Below, in pieces: positions 34,715 to 41,589 of a DNA stretch of 64,000 bases. The first letter of the stretch is position 1. Each line of letters starts with the position of its first letter. Both the position numbers and the translations under genes were made by a program. Under the pieces are notes generated by a model. That model was not told the origin of the DNA. It saw only the letters and a list, made by a program, of their open reading frames with translations, and ran no database searches. Origin of the DNA: Pseudomonas japonica (GTDB taxonomy: Bacteria; Pseudomonadota; Gammaproteobacteria; Pseudomonadales; Pseudomonadaceae); assembly GCF_013522925.1 (NCBI RefSeq), contig NZ_JAAMQU010000001.1, positions 186,001-250,000 on the forward strand, in the 5' to 3' direction.

Positions 34715-35452
34715 CTAGCCCTTGATTTCATACGGCAGTGGCGCCAACGCACCGCGCCGGTGGGTGAACACGTAGATTTCGCCTGGCTTTTTCTCGAAAA
34801 CCTTTTCGCCCCCTGGGGCAAGGTGATGAACCACCGCCGGGTCACAATCCAGGCCGTCGCCATTGCAGCGGCGAAAGCGGTCCAGCACAGCCGTGGCATT
34901 GCCTACGTTGCGCACTACAAAACGACTGGGCTCTTCATCGATGGCTAATTGATGTGCAACTTCCCTGGGGCGCACATAGAGCAGCGACCCGAACCCTGCG
35001 AGCATCTGCACACCGCCTGAAATTGAAACTTCATAGGCGTCGGCTTCTTTTTCAGTAAGTTCAAAACCGTCTCCGGCGCTGGGCAGCACAGGGTTGAACC
35101 GCAGTCGGAAATATCGCTCCTTGTCGCGCTCACCGCTGAACAGCAGCCGCACCGTCTGCATGCCCGCCGCCGGAATGATCAGGCGCGCCGGGGACACCAC
35201 CAGCTCCCGCTTACCCCCCGCCGTTTCTACGTCCAGCGGGATTTCCCGGACCGTGCCATCCCCTTGGCGCACCAGCTCCCAGGCCCGGACCTTCACGAAA
35301 GCAGTGGCGTCGCCGTGGTTGAACACACGCTTGACCACCACATTTTTATCGGCACGCAAATAATCCGAAAGTGTGCCAATGCTTATTTTCGGGCCCGCCA
35401 TTGCAGCGCCGGGGAACATAACCAGGCATGCGAGAATAAATATGAACCTCAT
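34715..35452 (-). CDS. fimbrial chaperone, first copy (alternate CU/CS1 type)
   Basis: 245 residues. Signal peptide (MRFIFILACLVMFPGAAMA), then PKISIGTLSDYLRADKNVVVKRVFNHGDATAFVKV, SPARLIIPAAGMQTVRLLFSGERDKERYFRLRFNPVLP and a second domain with VVRNVGNATAVLDRFRRCNGDGLDCDP. First gene of the fimbrial operon, where CfaA sits in CFA/I operons. The frame opens at 35629, but MRFIFIL begins the signal peptide. AGAGGG lies 12 bases ahead. Paralogue of the second chaperone gene at the far end of the operon. Confidence 0.87.
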   Translation of the reverse strand: MRFIFILACLVMFPGAAMAGPKISIGTLSDYLRADKNVVVKRVFNHGDATAFVKVRAWELVRQGDGTVREIPLDVETAGGKRELVVSPARLIIPAAGMQTVRLLFSGERDKERYFRLRFNPVLPSAGDGFELTEKEADAYEVSISGGVQMLAGFGSLLYVRPREVAHQLAIDEEPSRFVVRNVGNATAVLDRFRRCNGDGLDCDPAVVHHLAPGGEKVFEKKPGEIYVFTHRRGALAPLPYEIKG

Positions 35453-35636
35453 GACACAACCCGCCCTCTGATAACTAACGCAACGGCATCTGAACAGGGC
35501 GCCATTGTTATGATTTATTTGTTTTAGGCATGCAGGCACTTTCCGAGTAACTTGCTCGAAAATTCCGTGCCCCGTGTAGGAAAGGTCCGCAAAGACGCGG
35601 AAAAGCGCAGCGGCGAAGGGCTGCGGCACGCAAGGC
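35453..35636 (-). promoter_or_regulatory. fimbrial operon promoter region
   Basis: About 180 bases, A+T rich near 35510-35530 (TTATGATTTATTTG), with an imperfect inverted repeat CGAG-TAACTTG-CTCG (35544-35558) that could be an operator. No clear -35/-10 pair. The segment near 35600 is shared with the tRNA-Thr promoter region facing the other way. Confidence 0.4.
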
Positions 35637-35664
35637 TTTACAGCGGCCCGCGAATCGCTATAAT
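35637..35664 (+). promoter_or_regulatory. sigma-70 promoter of tRNA-Thr
   Basis: TTTACA (35637-35642), 16-base spacer, TATAAT (35659-35664), 14 bases before the tRNA. Confidence 0.85.
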
Positions 35665-35678
35665 CAGCGCCCTTACCC

Positions 35679-35754
<76 letters not shown>

Positions 35755-35769
35755 TACGCAGTACCGAAG

Positions 35770-35797
35770 AAGGCTCACCGAAAGGTGGGCCTTTTTT
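35770..35797 (+). terminator. terminator of tRNA-Thr
   Basis: AAGGCTCACC-GAAA-GGTGGGCCTTTTTT. Confidence 0.9.
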
Positions 35798-36643
35798 GTT
35801 GGCGGGTGTGCTGGGAGGAAGATGCTGGTGGGAAGCGGCGGGGCCGGCCTTGCGGCGTCAGCTCCCGAATGACGCCAGCACGGACCTACCCTCCCCAAAC
35901 TCCGCCGAATCTTCGGCCCCTTCAATACAACGGCATGCTCCATACCCGGTAGGAAGCGGGCGCTAGCTCGCGAATGGGGCCAGCATCAATCTGTCCTTCG
36001 CAGCCTCGCCGAATCATCGACCCTTTACTACAACGCCCCCCTATACCTGGTAGTAAACGGCGAGGCTGGCCATCCGGCGGAGCTCAGGAATGCTCTCGGG
36101 CCTTTGCCTGCTCCAAAATCCACACATGCCGCGGCATCAGTTCACACGGTGGGAAGCAACTGTCTTGAGCTGCTTTTTCCGACCATCTGGCGCAGCTCGC
36201 GCTTCAGCCTCCCATTCGCGAGCTCAGCAGGGCCGGGCTGGGACCGGGCGCAGAGCCCGGGAATAACCACCGCAGCAAAGGCAATTCGCAGGCTATCCCG
36301 CCACAGGGGTTGGCGCGAACTGGGGTGATACCTCCTGTGGGACCTTGCGATAGCCAGGGAATGTGCGCCCGAGAGGAAGCAAGCCAACACGGCAATGGGC
36401 TCAGCAGCGCGCCCGGTTCAATCTGTGCGAAGCGGCGGGGTCGGCCATCCGACGGCAGCTCGCGAATGAGGCCTACCCCGCTCTGTGTGGATTTAGCCCT
36501 AAACAGTTTTGAGGCCGGCGCCAGGCCGAAGCGTGCCGAAACAACTGGCAGCCTGCTCGCCTTGACTCGGCCCGGCACCCGCTCGTAGAGTCACGCCGTC
36601 GCTGTCAATCCAGCGGCCGGGTTTGGCGACCCGATCAGTAGAC
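35798..36643. repeat. non-coding, repeat-rich stretch after tRNA-Thr
   Basis: No credible gene in ~850 bases. At least four REP-like units are recognisable: 35829-35872, 35948-35985, 36050-36092 and 36427-36472. They share GGAAGCGG...GCAGCTCGCGAAT, some with an inserted CGGGGCCGGCCATCCG module and some without. Other short copies are partial (about 36196-36218). Short open frames here are repeat-derived on all strands and lack ribosome sites. Confidence 0.7.
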
Positions 36644-36778
36644 GGCGCAACAGCGCCCCACCAGACCGTAGGCGCTTTTTTTGTGCCTGCGGGGCTGTGT
36701 TATGGCAGCTGTGCGCGGGAGACCTTCGGGTCTGCCGGGTTCCGTTTACCCCGGTTCGCCAACCTGCGTACAGCTGCC
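36644..36778 (+). ncRNA. structured leader RNA with three stacked hairpins
   Basis: Hairpin 1 GGCGC-AACA-GCGCC (36644-36657). Hairpin 2 GTAGGCGC-T7-GTGCCTGC (36668-36690), eight pairs with two wobbles and an all-T loop. Hairpin 3 has a perfect outer stem GGCAGCTGT/ACAGCTGCC (36704-36712 and 36770-36778) enclosing AGACC-TTCG-GGTCT and CCGGG...CCCGG. It precedes a ribosome site and tiny ORF at 36832. I recall similar leaders before small genes in other Pseudomonas; I cannot name the family (a C4-like or attenuator element is possible). Confidence 0.5.
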
Positions 36779-36815
36779 ACCTAATCGTTTGGCGACGGTT
36801 TTGGCAGCTCCTTAG
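36699..36815 (+). other. possible leader peptide ORF inside the structured RNA
   Basis: ATG at 36702 opens 37 codons (MAAVRGRPSGLPGSVYPGS...) and stops at TAG just before the next ribosome site. The hairpin-3 stem is inside it. No ribosome site is evident, so translation is doubtful. Confidence 0.25.
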
Positions 36816-36831
36816 TAAACGGAGCCGCAGC

Positions 36832-36930
36832 ATGAATACCCTTATTACCTCCCACCTTCGCGCCCTCGCCCGCCACCGCATGGCTATGGCCACCCCACGC
36901 ACTTTGAAAAACGCGAGAGGTGCCGAATGA
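36832..36930 (+). CDS. tiny ORF 1 after structured leader
   Basis: 32 residues, MNTLITSHLRALARHRMAMA followed by a basic tail. GGAG (36820-36823) is well placed. The next ORF's ATG overlaps its stop (ATGA). Looks like a small, possibly shortened member of a Pseudomonas-specific family; function unknown. Confidence 0.45.
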   Translation: MNTLITSHLRALARHRMAMATPRTLKNARGAE

Positions 36931-37049
36931 GTGGGGTATCGCTGAAGCAGCTGCACCAAGACTTTGCCCACATTGCAGCGGTCGACTGCCTGCCTGGCCC
37001 AATCACCGGGTTTGAGGGTTCAGCAGTATCAACACCAGCTTCTTCCTGA
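36927..37049 (+). CDS. tiny ORF 2, probably truncated by the relE junction
   Basis: 40 residues, MSGVSLKQLHQDFAHIAAVD then CLPGPITGFEGSAVSTPASS. From about 37003 it runs antisense through the remnant relE gene, so the C-terminal third is probably not native. Coupled to tiny ORF 1 by ATGA. Confidence 0.4.
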   Translation: MSGVSLKQLHQDFAHIAAVDCLPGPITGFEGSAVSTPASS

Positions 37050-37125
37050 ACTGTTGCCGAACGGTATCCCCAAGCTTGCGCCACTCCTTCAACGCCCGCG
37101 CATCAAATTCAAGGCTATAGGTCAT
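37003..37125 (-). pseudogene. relE: RelE-type toxin, truncated to 40 codons
   Basis: MTYSLEFDARALKEWRKLGD, then TVRQQFRKKLVLILLNPQTR and a stop. The first ~38 residues match the RelE N-terminal half; the catalytic C-terminal half (Arg/Tyr residues of the RNase) is gone. Starts inside the antitoxin gene with an 11-base overlap, as in intact relBE operons. Too short to be tracked as a usual ORF. Inactive as a toxin, by inference. Confidence 0.75.
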
Positions 37126-37354
37126 CCAGCGAAACCTTTACCCGCTGAGGATCGGCCAGACGCTCCCGAACGGTAGCGAGTAGCGCTTCATCCTCGTCTG
37201 TGACCAGAACTGACTTGAAGGGAAGCTGGCCGCGCTCAGCCACGTATTGAAGTGCCTGACGCATTAGCTCAGACGGAGTGACGCCTAGTTTTTCGAGCTC
37301 CCGGTAGGCGCGCGCTTTGAGATCGTCGTCGATACGGACGTTGATGGATGCCAT
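37115..37354 (-). CDS. relB: RelB/DinJ-family antitoxin
   Basis: 79 residues. MASINVRIDDDLKARAYRELEKLGVTPSELMRQALQYVAERGQLPF is the ribbon-helix-helix DNA-binding and dimerisation region; the C-terminal tail (residues 50-79) would wrap the toxin. GAGG lies ahead of ATG 37354. Intact antitoxin with a broken toxin: a decaying module. Confidence 0.85.
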   Translation of the reverse strand: MASINVRIDDDLKARAYRELEKLGVTPSELMRQALQYVAERGQLPFKSVLVTDEDEALLATVRERLADPQRVKVSLDDL

Positions 37355-37535
37355 GGCGATAGCCTCGGTGTAATGACGTTGGTCTTTACATTGCCTGAGG
37401 TATGCCTTGCAGGCAAGTGGTCCGGAACAAGTGGCTGTTAGAAACCGACGGCAGCCCGCGCACAAGCTCAGATCCGCAGTGCTCCTGTCGCCGGCAAGCC
37501 GTGCTGCTACGGGGTACGAACCTTTAATAAAGGGG
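37355..37535. other. intergenic, no gene seen
   Basis: Holds a 34-base segment (37486-37519, ...GCCGGCAAGCCGTGCTG...) repeated at 39391-39425, the left edge of the direct duplication. Otherwise nothing recognised. Confidence 0.5.
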
Positions 37536-37808
37536 CTAGGTGTTCAGCTCAGGCGCCGCTTGCGCCAGCGCTTCCGAAAACAAGGTATCAGCCCCAATCT
37601 GAATATCTAGCTCGGGCCATTCCACCGTCCAGCCAGCATCGCCCAAGATCGCCTTTTCGAAAGCTTCGAGCTCAACGAGTGGTTCAAGCCCTGGATACGT
37701 TTTCACGTCATGGCCGATATCGAGGGAAAAGCGCTGGCCGCTGGTGAAGGTCAGGTCGAGGATCGTGCCGGGATGGGCGCGCACAGCCAGAAGACGAGGG
37801 CGTTTCAT
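37536..37808 (-). CDS. DUF2442 family protein, intact copy
   Basis: 90 residues. MKRPRLLAVRAHPGTILDLTF, SLDIGHDVKTYPGLEPL, VELEAFEKAILGDAGWTVEWP, and ELDIQIGADTLFSEALAQAAP fit DUF2442 (strand-rich, WP...AxDxxPDTLY-like end). DUF2442 genes often accompany DUF4160 partners in mobile toxin-antitoxin-like pairs; no DUF4160 gene is seen. A second, disturbed copy is at 39530-39760. Confidence 0.65.
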   Translation of the reverse strand: MKRPRLLAVRAHPGTILDLTFTSGQRFSLDIGHDVKTYPGLEPLVELEAFEKAILGDAGWTVEWPELDIQIGADTLFSEALAQAAPELNT

Positions 37809-38220
37809 CAGGGTTTGTAGCCTGTGGCCAGTTGGCGGTGTTGGTGAGTCATGTATAGGGGCAGTGGGGAATCGTCGCTCCGCGATAGCCGTACCGTGCA
37901 TGCATGGCCTGCGTAACGCAACCCCGCGTGCCGTGGTGACGCCGGTCGCGAGCAAGCCCGGCTGCTACAAGCCTGGCATTCGGCTTGGCACTGTTTTCGC
38001 GAGCTTCGCCGGATGGCCGGCCCCGCCGCTTCCTACCGAGTCAACCTAACCCCTCCACCTCCACATACCTGGACTCCCCTCCCCCCGACGCGCCGGCAAG
38101 CCATCCCCAGGTAAACGCGAGTCGGTCTTGCCATCGTCGCGTAGGTCAACTGTGCCTTCGGACCAGCCGGCCAGTAGCTGCCTTCGTTGGTCACGCAGTG
38201 GTACAGAAGCTCAACGCCTC
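37546..38220. repeat. left copy of ~0.7-kb direct duplication
   Basis: Matches 39527-40092 in order and orientation: DUF2442 block (37546-37785 with 39527-39765), a segment with GCCGTGGTGA...CGGCTGCTACA (37914-37975 with 39768-39832), a REP-like unit, and the small-gene block (38045-38220 with 39915-40092). The left copy holds about 105 bases (37808-37913) not in the right copy. Confidence 0.85.
37995..38040. repeat. REP-like unit with insert module, inverted relative to 36427
   Basis: TTCGCGAGCTTCGCCGGATG...CCGCTTCCTACCG: the long form. The corresponding place in the right duplication copy (39883-39910) has the short form without the GGATGGCCGGCCCC module. Confidence 0.75.
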
Positions 38221-38251
38221 GATCAGCAGCGACATGCAGGAGCGCATCCAC
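38045..38251 (-). pseudogene. frameshifted copy of the 74-residue small gene at 39918-40142
   Basis: Reads VELLYHCVTNEGSYWPAGPKA where the right copy reads IELLYHCLTDESQLLAGWSEG; a base is missing around 38180 and the downstream frame is lost. Start region absent. Confidence 0.7.
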
Positions 38252-38488
38252 GGGATCCGCCGTAGCATCGCACCGCAGGCGTAGCTGGGCTCGGAGAGTG
38301 TGAACCCGCTGCAGGTCGTCTGCGATCTGCTCGACCTGATAGAGGCAACACGCAGCTGGCCGGGCCTATCCATCAGCCCAGGCCGATGCCGAGCCGGGTG
38401 CACGGCGGCAAACCTAAGGGGCCAGATGAAGCAGATCACGCTTTAGGACCCGCCCATTGCGAAGCGCTGCGAGGTATAGTCGCGCTCC
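38252..38488. other. intergenic, no gene seen
   Basis: About 240 bases between the pseudogene and the acetyltransferase. Short frames on both strands lack ribosome sites or family resemblance. Confidence 0.4.
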
Positions 38489-39262
38489 ATGGTCAGGAGT
38501 GACCCAGCACTACCTGGTGTAACCATCGCGCCAAGGAGAGAAGTTGCTTTGCTCAATTTCATTCGAAACTACCGATGGAAACGCTGGCTTAAGGCGCGGG
38601 ATGTCAAGCTTTCGGCCGGCCTACGCTGCCTCTCACCAAATGCCAGTTTACGAGTCGAAAAAGCGGTAAGCCTCGGCGACGTAATAATCAAGTCCCGGAG
38701 CCTGCACATCGGAACGCACACCTATATTCGCAGCGGTTCACTGCAATTAGTCAGTGCTATAGGGCGATTCTGTTCAATAGGGCAGGACGTGAGGATCGGT
38801 TTGAGCGCGGATGCCCATCCTCTTGACTGGCTAACGACCCATCCAGTTCATGATTTCGCGGGAAGAATGAAACACAAACCCTCTCGCTCAGCTACCAGCA
38901 TAGGAAACGATGTCTGGATTGGTGAAAGTGTGATTATTTTGAATGGTTTGCGTGTGGGCGATGGGGCAGTTATTGCCGCGGGCGCGGTTGTCACCAAGGA
39001 CGTTCCACCTTATGCCATAGTTGGCGGGAACCCTGCCAAATTTCTACGTTGGCGGTTCGATGACCCAACACTTAGAGAAGCATTGGTAAAAAGCGCCTGG
39101 TGGGATTTGCCTATTAAACAGTTGGCAGCGTTACCCTTTAACGAGCCTCATACCTGCCTTGCACTTATAGATGAGGCCAAGGCTAAACAACCGCTTACGC
39201 AACCGGCCTACAAGCAATATCAAATAAAGCGCACGGGATGTATTGAGCTGGGCGGAAGCTGA
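38489..39262 (+). CDS. hexapeptide-repeat (LbetaH) O-acetyltransferase
   Basis: 257 residues from ATG 38489; a TTG start at 38549, ten bases after AAGGAG, would give 237 and is a good alternative. Left-handed beta-helix: [73 protein letters not shown], the pattern of the CatB/VatD and WbbJ-like acetyltransferases. Substrate likely a sugar or surface glycan. More A+T rich than the backbone (line 38701-38760 has 30 G+C in 60), and bracketed by a ~0.7-kb direct duplication: signs of acquisition. Confidence 0.82.
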   Translation: MVRSDPALPGVTIAPRREVALLNFIRNYRWKRWLKARDVKLSAGLRCLSPNASLRVEKAVSLGDVIIKSRSLHIGTHTYIRSGSLQLVSAIGRFCSIGQDVRIGLSADAHPLDWLTTHPVHDFAGRMKHKPSRSATSIGNDVWIGESVIILNGLRVGDGAVIAAGAVVTKDVPPYAIVGGNPAKFLRWRFDDPTLREALVKSAWWDLPIKQLAALPFNEPHTCLALIDEAKAKQPLTQPAYKQYQIKRTGCIELGGS

Positions 39263-39329
39263 AATCCATTACCGTGTAACAATGAAGGGCGCCGAGAGGG
39301 AGACCCGGCTGGCCATCATGTGAACCCAG

Positions 39330-39374
39330 TGGGAAGTGGGGGCTGGCCATCCGGGGCCAGCTCGCGAATAAGCT
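39330..39374. repeat. REP-like unit, long form
   Basis: GTGGGAAGTGGGGGCTGGCC-ATCCGGGGCCAGCTCGCGAA, of the same family as the units near 36 kb. Confidence 0.65.
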
Positions 39375-39426
39375 CAAATTTGCAATGCCCCGGTCGCCGG
39401 CAAGCCGTGCTGCTACGGGGTACGAA

Positions 39427-39765
39427 TCAAGCGGCCCGAGTAGTGTTTTGCCCATCTATGCCAAGGGGCGACTGCAATCTGCTCCAGTGCCGAAGCGTTA
39501 TCGGATTAAGGGAGATTAGTGTTCTGTCAGGCGCCGCTTGTGCCAGCGCTTCCAAAAACAATGTATCCGTACCAATCTGGATATCTAGCTCGGGCCATTC
39601 CACCGTCCAGCCAGCATCGCCCAAGATCGCCTTTTCGAAAGCTTCGGGCTTCGCGAGTGGTTCCAGCCCTGGATATGTTTTCACGTCATGGCCCATATCC
39701 AGGGAAAAGCGCTGCGCGCTGGTGAAGGTCAGGTCGAGGATCGCGCCGGGATGAGCGTGCACAGC
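39427..39765 (-). pseudogene. DUF2442 copy with lost start and run-on end
   Basis: Core HPGAILDLTFTSAQRFSLDM...WTVEWPELDIQIGTDTLF is like the intact copy, but the first eight codons with the ATG are replaced (only an internal GTG remains), and the native stop is lost so the frame runs into unrelated ~30 residues. Probably non-functional. Confidence 0.65.
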
Positions 39766-40092
39766 GTAGGTACCGCAACCCCCCTGCCGTGGTGAAGCTT
39801 GGTCGCGGCCAAGGCCGGCTGCTACAGGTTTGGCAAGTTACGGAACAAGGGCTGAGCTAGAGAAACAACGGTGTGATCCAGTTTTCGCGAGCTGCGCCCG
39901 CTTCCTACCGAATCAAACTAACCCTCAACCTCCACATACCTGGACTCCCCTCCCCCCGACGCCCCGGCAAGCCAGCCCCAGGTAACCGCGAGTTCGGTCT
40001 TGCCATCCTCGCGCACATCAACCGTGCCTTCGGACCAGCCGGCCAGTAACTGGCTCTCGTCGGTCAGGCAGTGGTACAGCAGCTCGATCCGG
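39527..40092. repeat. right copy of ~0.7-kb direct duplication
   Basis: Counterpart of 37546-38220 (see that entry). The two copies flank the acetyltransferase gene, and each has kept a different gene intact. Confidence 0.85.
39883..39910. repeat. REP-like unit, short form
   Basis: TTCGCGAGCTGCGCCCGCTT then CCTACCGAA; same as 63286-63309 but for two or three bases. Confidence 0.7.
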
Positions 40093-40142
40093 TTCTCCCC
40101 GGCAAGCCGCCCTACCAGTTGGCCTTGCGATGAGTGAATCAC
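39918..40142 (-). CDS. small protein of unknown function, partner of KTSC-like gene
   Basis: 74 residues, GTG start whose GTG shares two bases with the TGA of the preceding gene (GTGA), so coupled. MIHSSQGQLVGRLAGENRIE, LLYHCLTDESQLLAGWSEGT, VDVREDGKTELAVTWGWLAG. A frame opening at 40424 joins these residues to nonsense, so it is rejected. Pseudogene copy at 38045. Confidence 0.6.
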   Translation of the reverse strand: MIHSSQGQLVGRLAGENRIELLYHCLTDESQLLAGWSEGTVDVREDGKTELAVTWGWLAGASGGGESRYVEVEG

Positions 40143-40369
40143 CAGCGTTGTGCATAACGCTCCCGAACATGTTGGCTGATAAACGTGGTCAGGCCCTTTC
40201 CTTCCATGGCCAGGCGTTGCATTTCGAGCACGGTGGGCAGGCCGGCGCTTTCCACGTTGTAGAGGTAGTGGCAGGGTTCTTCGCTGGAGAATTGGACGGT
40301 AATGGAGTCGGTTCCCAGCTCGTAGGCGACCACACCTGCATGGCCGCTGAGGTTTGCGTAGGGCTGCAT
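40139..40369 (-). CDS. KTSC-like domain small protein
   Basis: 76 residues. VVAYELGTDSITVQFSSEEP, CHYLYNVESAGLPTVLEMQR, LAMEGKGLTTFISQHVRERY: a short beta sheet plus helix resembling KTSC domains (YxYxxVP...F...IRxxY). AGAGGAG is well spaced from the ATG. KTSC proteins are small, common in mobile DNA, of unclear function. Confidence 0.6.
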   Translation of the reverse strand: MQPYANLSGHAGVVAYELGTDSITVQFSSEEPCHYLYNVESAGLPTVLEMQRLAMEGKGLTTFISQHVRERYAQRW

Positions 40370-40447
40370 AGCGTTCTCCTCTGTTGCCGGTAGACCGCCG
40401 TACCGCTTCGCGGTTGCGCTGCATCTGCCCGAAGGTCGGGGCTCGGT

Positions 40448-40867
40448 TTACCCTTCAGCCCGATCCCGCCCACCAAACCTGTGCACCGCATCCACCATCA
40501 GCTCGGGAATCAACCGCCGAATGCGGGGTTCGCTGTGGTAGGCGCCGTCGTCGTTGTAGCGCAGGTAGGCCCGCTGGCAAAGGTTGCATTGCCACACGCC
40601 GCACTGGTTGGCGGGATAGAAACGAGGGGCGATGGGGGCGTTGGGGGACCAGTAATAGGTGCCTTCGGGATGGTACTCATCCAGCGTGGCGTCTTCCTCG
40701 TCGAACTCGGCGAGGGTGCCGATATGAACCAGCTGAGTTTCCCGTAGGCCTATTGGCCAGCCTGCCCAGCCGGTTGGCAACGTCGCGCTGCAGTTGCATG
40801 GCTGGGTTACACGGGCGGCATGGGTAGCCAGTTCAAACAGCGCCGCATAGGTCAGCAAGGGTTGCAT
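40448..40867 (-). CDS. conserved hypothetical protein with CxxC
   Basis: 139 residues. Ser/Thr-poor N-terminal helix, then HIGTLAEFDEEDATLDEYHPEGTYYWSPNAPIAPRFYPANQC, VWQCNLCQRAYLRYNDDGAYH and SEPRIRRLI. CNLC with the nearby Cys could bind a metal. AAGGAG precedes the ATG. No known family recognised; the KTSC-like gene follows ~80 bases downstream. Confidence 0.65.
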   Translation of the reverse strand: MQPLLTYAALFELATHAARVTQPCNCSATLPTGWAGWPIGLRETQLVHIGTLAEFDEEDATLDEYHPEGTYYWSPNAPIAPRFYPANQCGVWQCNLCQRAYLRYNDDGAYHSEPRIRRLIPELMVDAVHRFGGRDRAEG

Positions 40868-40894
40868 CGCTCACTCCTTCGAGCACAGGGCTAT

Positions 40895-41521
40895 TCAAGG
40901 CAGGCTTGGGCCGCAGAACAGCTGGAAACCTTCGCGCTCGGCGAGCCGCGCGCGATAGGCCTCCACGGCTGGGAACGCCGGGCGCTCGAAGGGTGTGCCG
41001 AACCATCGGTTTACCGAAAGCCCGATCACGATATCCGCCAGGCTGAAGCGATCGCCGGTCACGAATGCTCCCGTTTGCGACAGTTGCTGCTCGAGAATGG
41101 CCATGGTTGTGGCCCAGCGCTGTTCGCCCTGGCGAAGCGCAACCGGGTCTTGATAGTCGGGGTTTTTGCGTACTCGCGAGTGGAACACGTAGCCCCACGA
41201 GGGATTGAGTTCGGCGGCTTGCCAATCCAGCCATTGGTCCACCCTTGCGCGTTCATGCGGCGAGGAGGGATACAGCGCGTCGCCTGCGTAAGCGTTGGCG
41301 AGGTAGCGAAGGATGCTGTTGGATTCCCACAGCACAAAATCACCGTCGATCAACACAGGTATCTGGGCGTTGGGGTTGAGGGCGCGGAACTCAGGCAAGC
41401 TTGGGGAGCGAAAGCCCAACCCCCAGTCTTCCTCGCGCTCAACGGGCAGGCCGAGCTCGGTACAGGCCCATAACACTTTGCGTACATTGATGGACGACGT
41501 TCGTCCAAGAACCTTCAGCAT
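40895..41521 (-). CDS. glutathione S-transferase family protein
   Basis: 208 residues. N-terminal thioredoxin-like domain: [25 protein letters not shown] (Ser-containing active site, SSINV), [26 protein letters not shown] with the GSH-binding ES motif. All-helical C-terminal domain with [19 protein letters not shown]. Cytosolic detoxification or isomerase role. Backbone-like codon use; first ordinary gene after the accessory stretch. Confidence 0.92.
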   Translation of the reverse strand: MLKVLGRTSSINVRKVLWACTELGLPVEREEDWGLGFRSPSLPEFRALNPNAQIPVLIDGDFVLWESNSILRYLANAYAGDALYPSSPHERARVDQWLDWQAAELNPSWGYVFHSRVRKNPDYQDPVALRQGEQRWATTMAILEQQLSQTGAFVTGDRFSLADIVIGLSVNRWFGTPFERPAFPAVEAYRARLAEREGFQLFCGPSLP

Positions 41522-41589
41522 GATCGAAGCGTCCGTGTGGGTGCTGGCGAGCTATTACAGCACCCTTGGGACCGCTCCGGAAGCAGGCT

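Noticed and set aside
36591..36971. 126-codon minus-strand frame reading CNVGKVLVQLLQRYP-like residues next to relE
   Set aside because: Tempting as a frameshifted RelE C terminus, but it lacks the conserved catalytic pattern and reads through the structured leader in antisense.
37985..38000. Sigma-54-like TGGCACTGTTTTCGC
   Set aside because: Spacing fits, but the -12 box is CGC rather than TTGC, it overlaps a REP-like unit and no gene follows on that strand.
38191..38439. 82-codon minus-strand frame between pseudogene and acetyltransferase
   Set aside because: No ribosome site and no counterpart in the right duplication copy.
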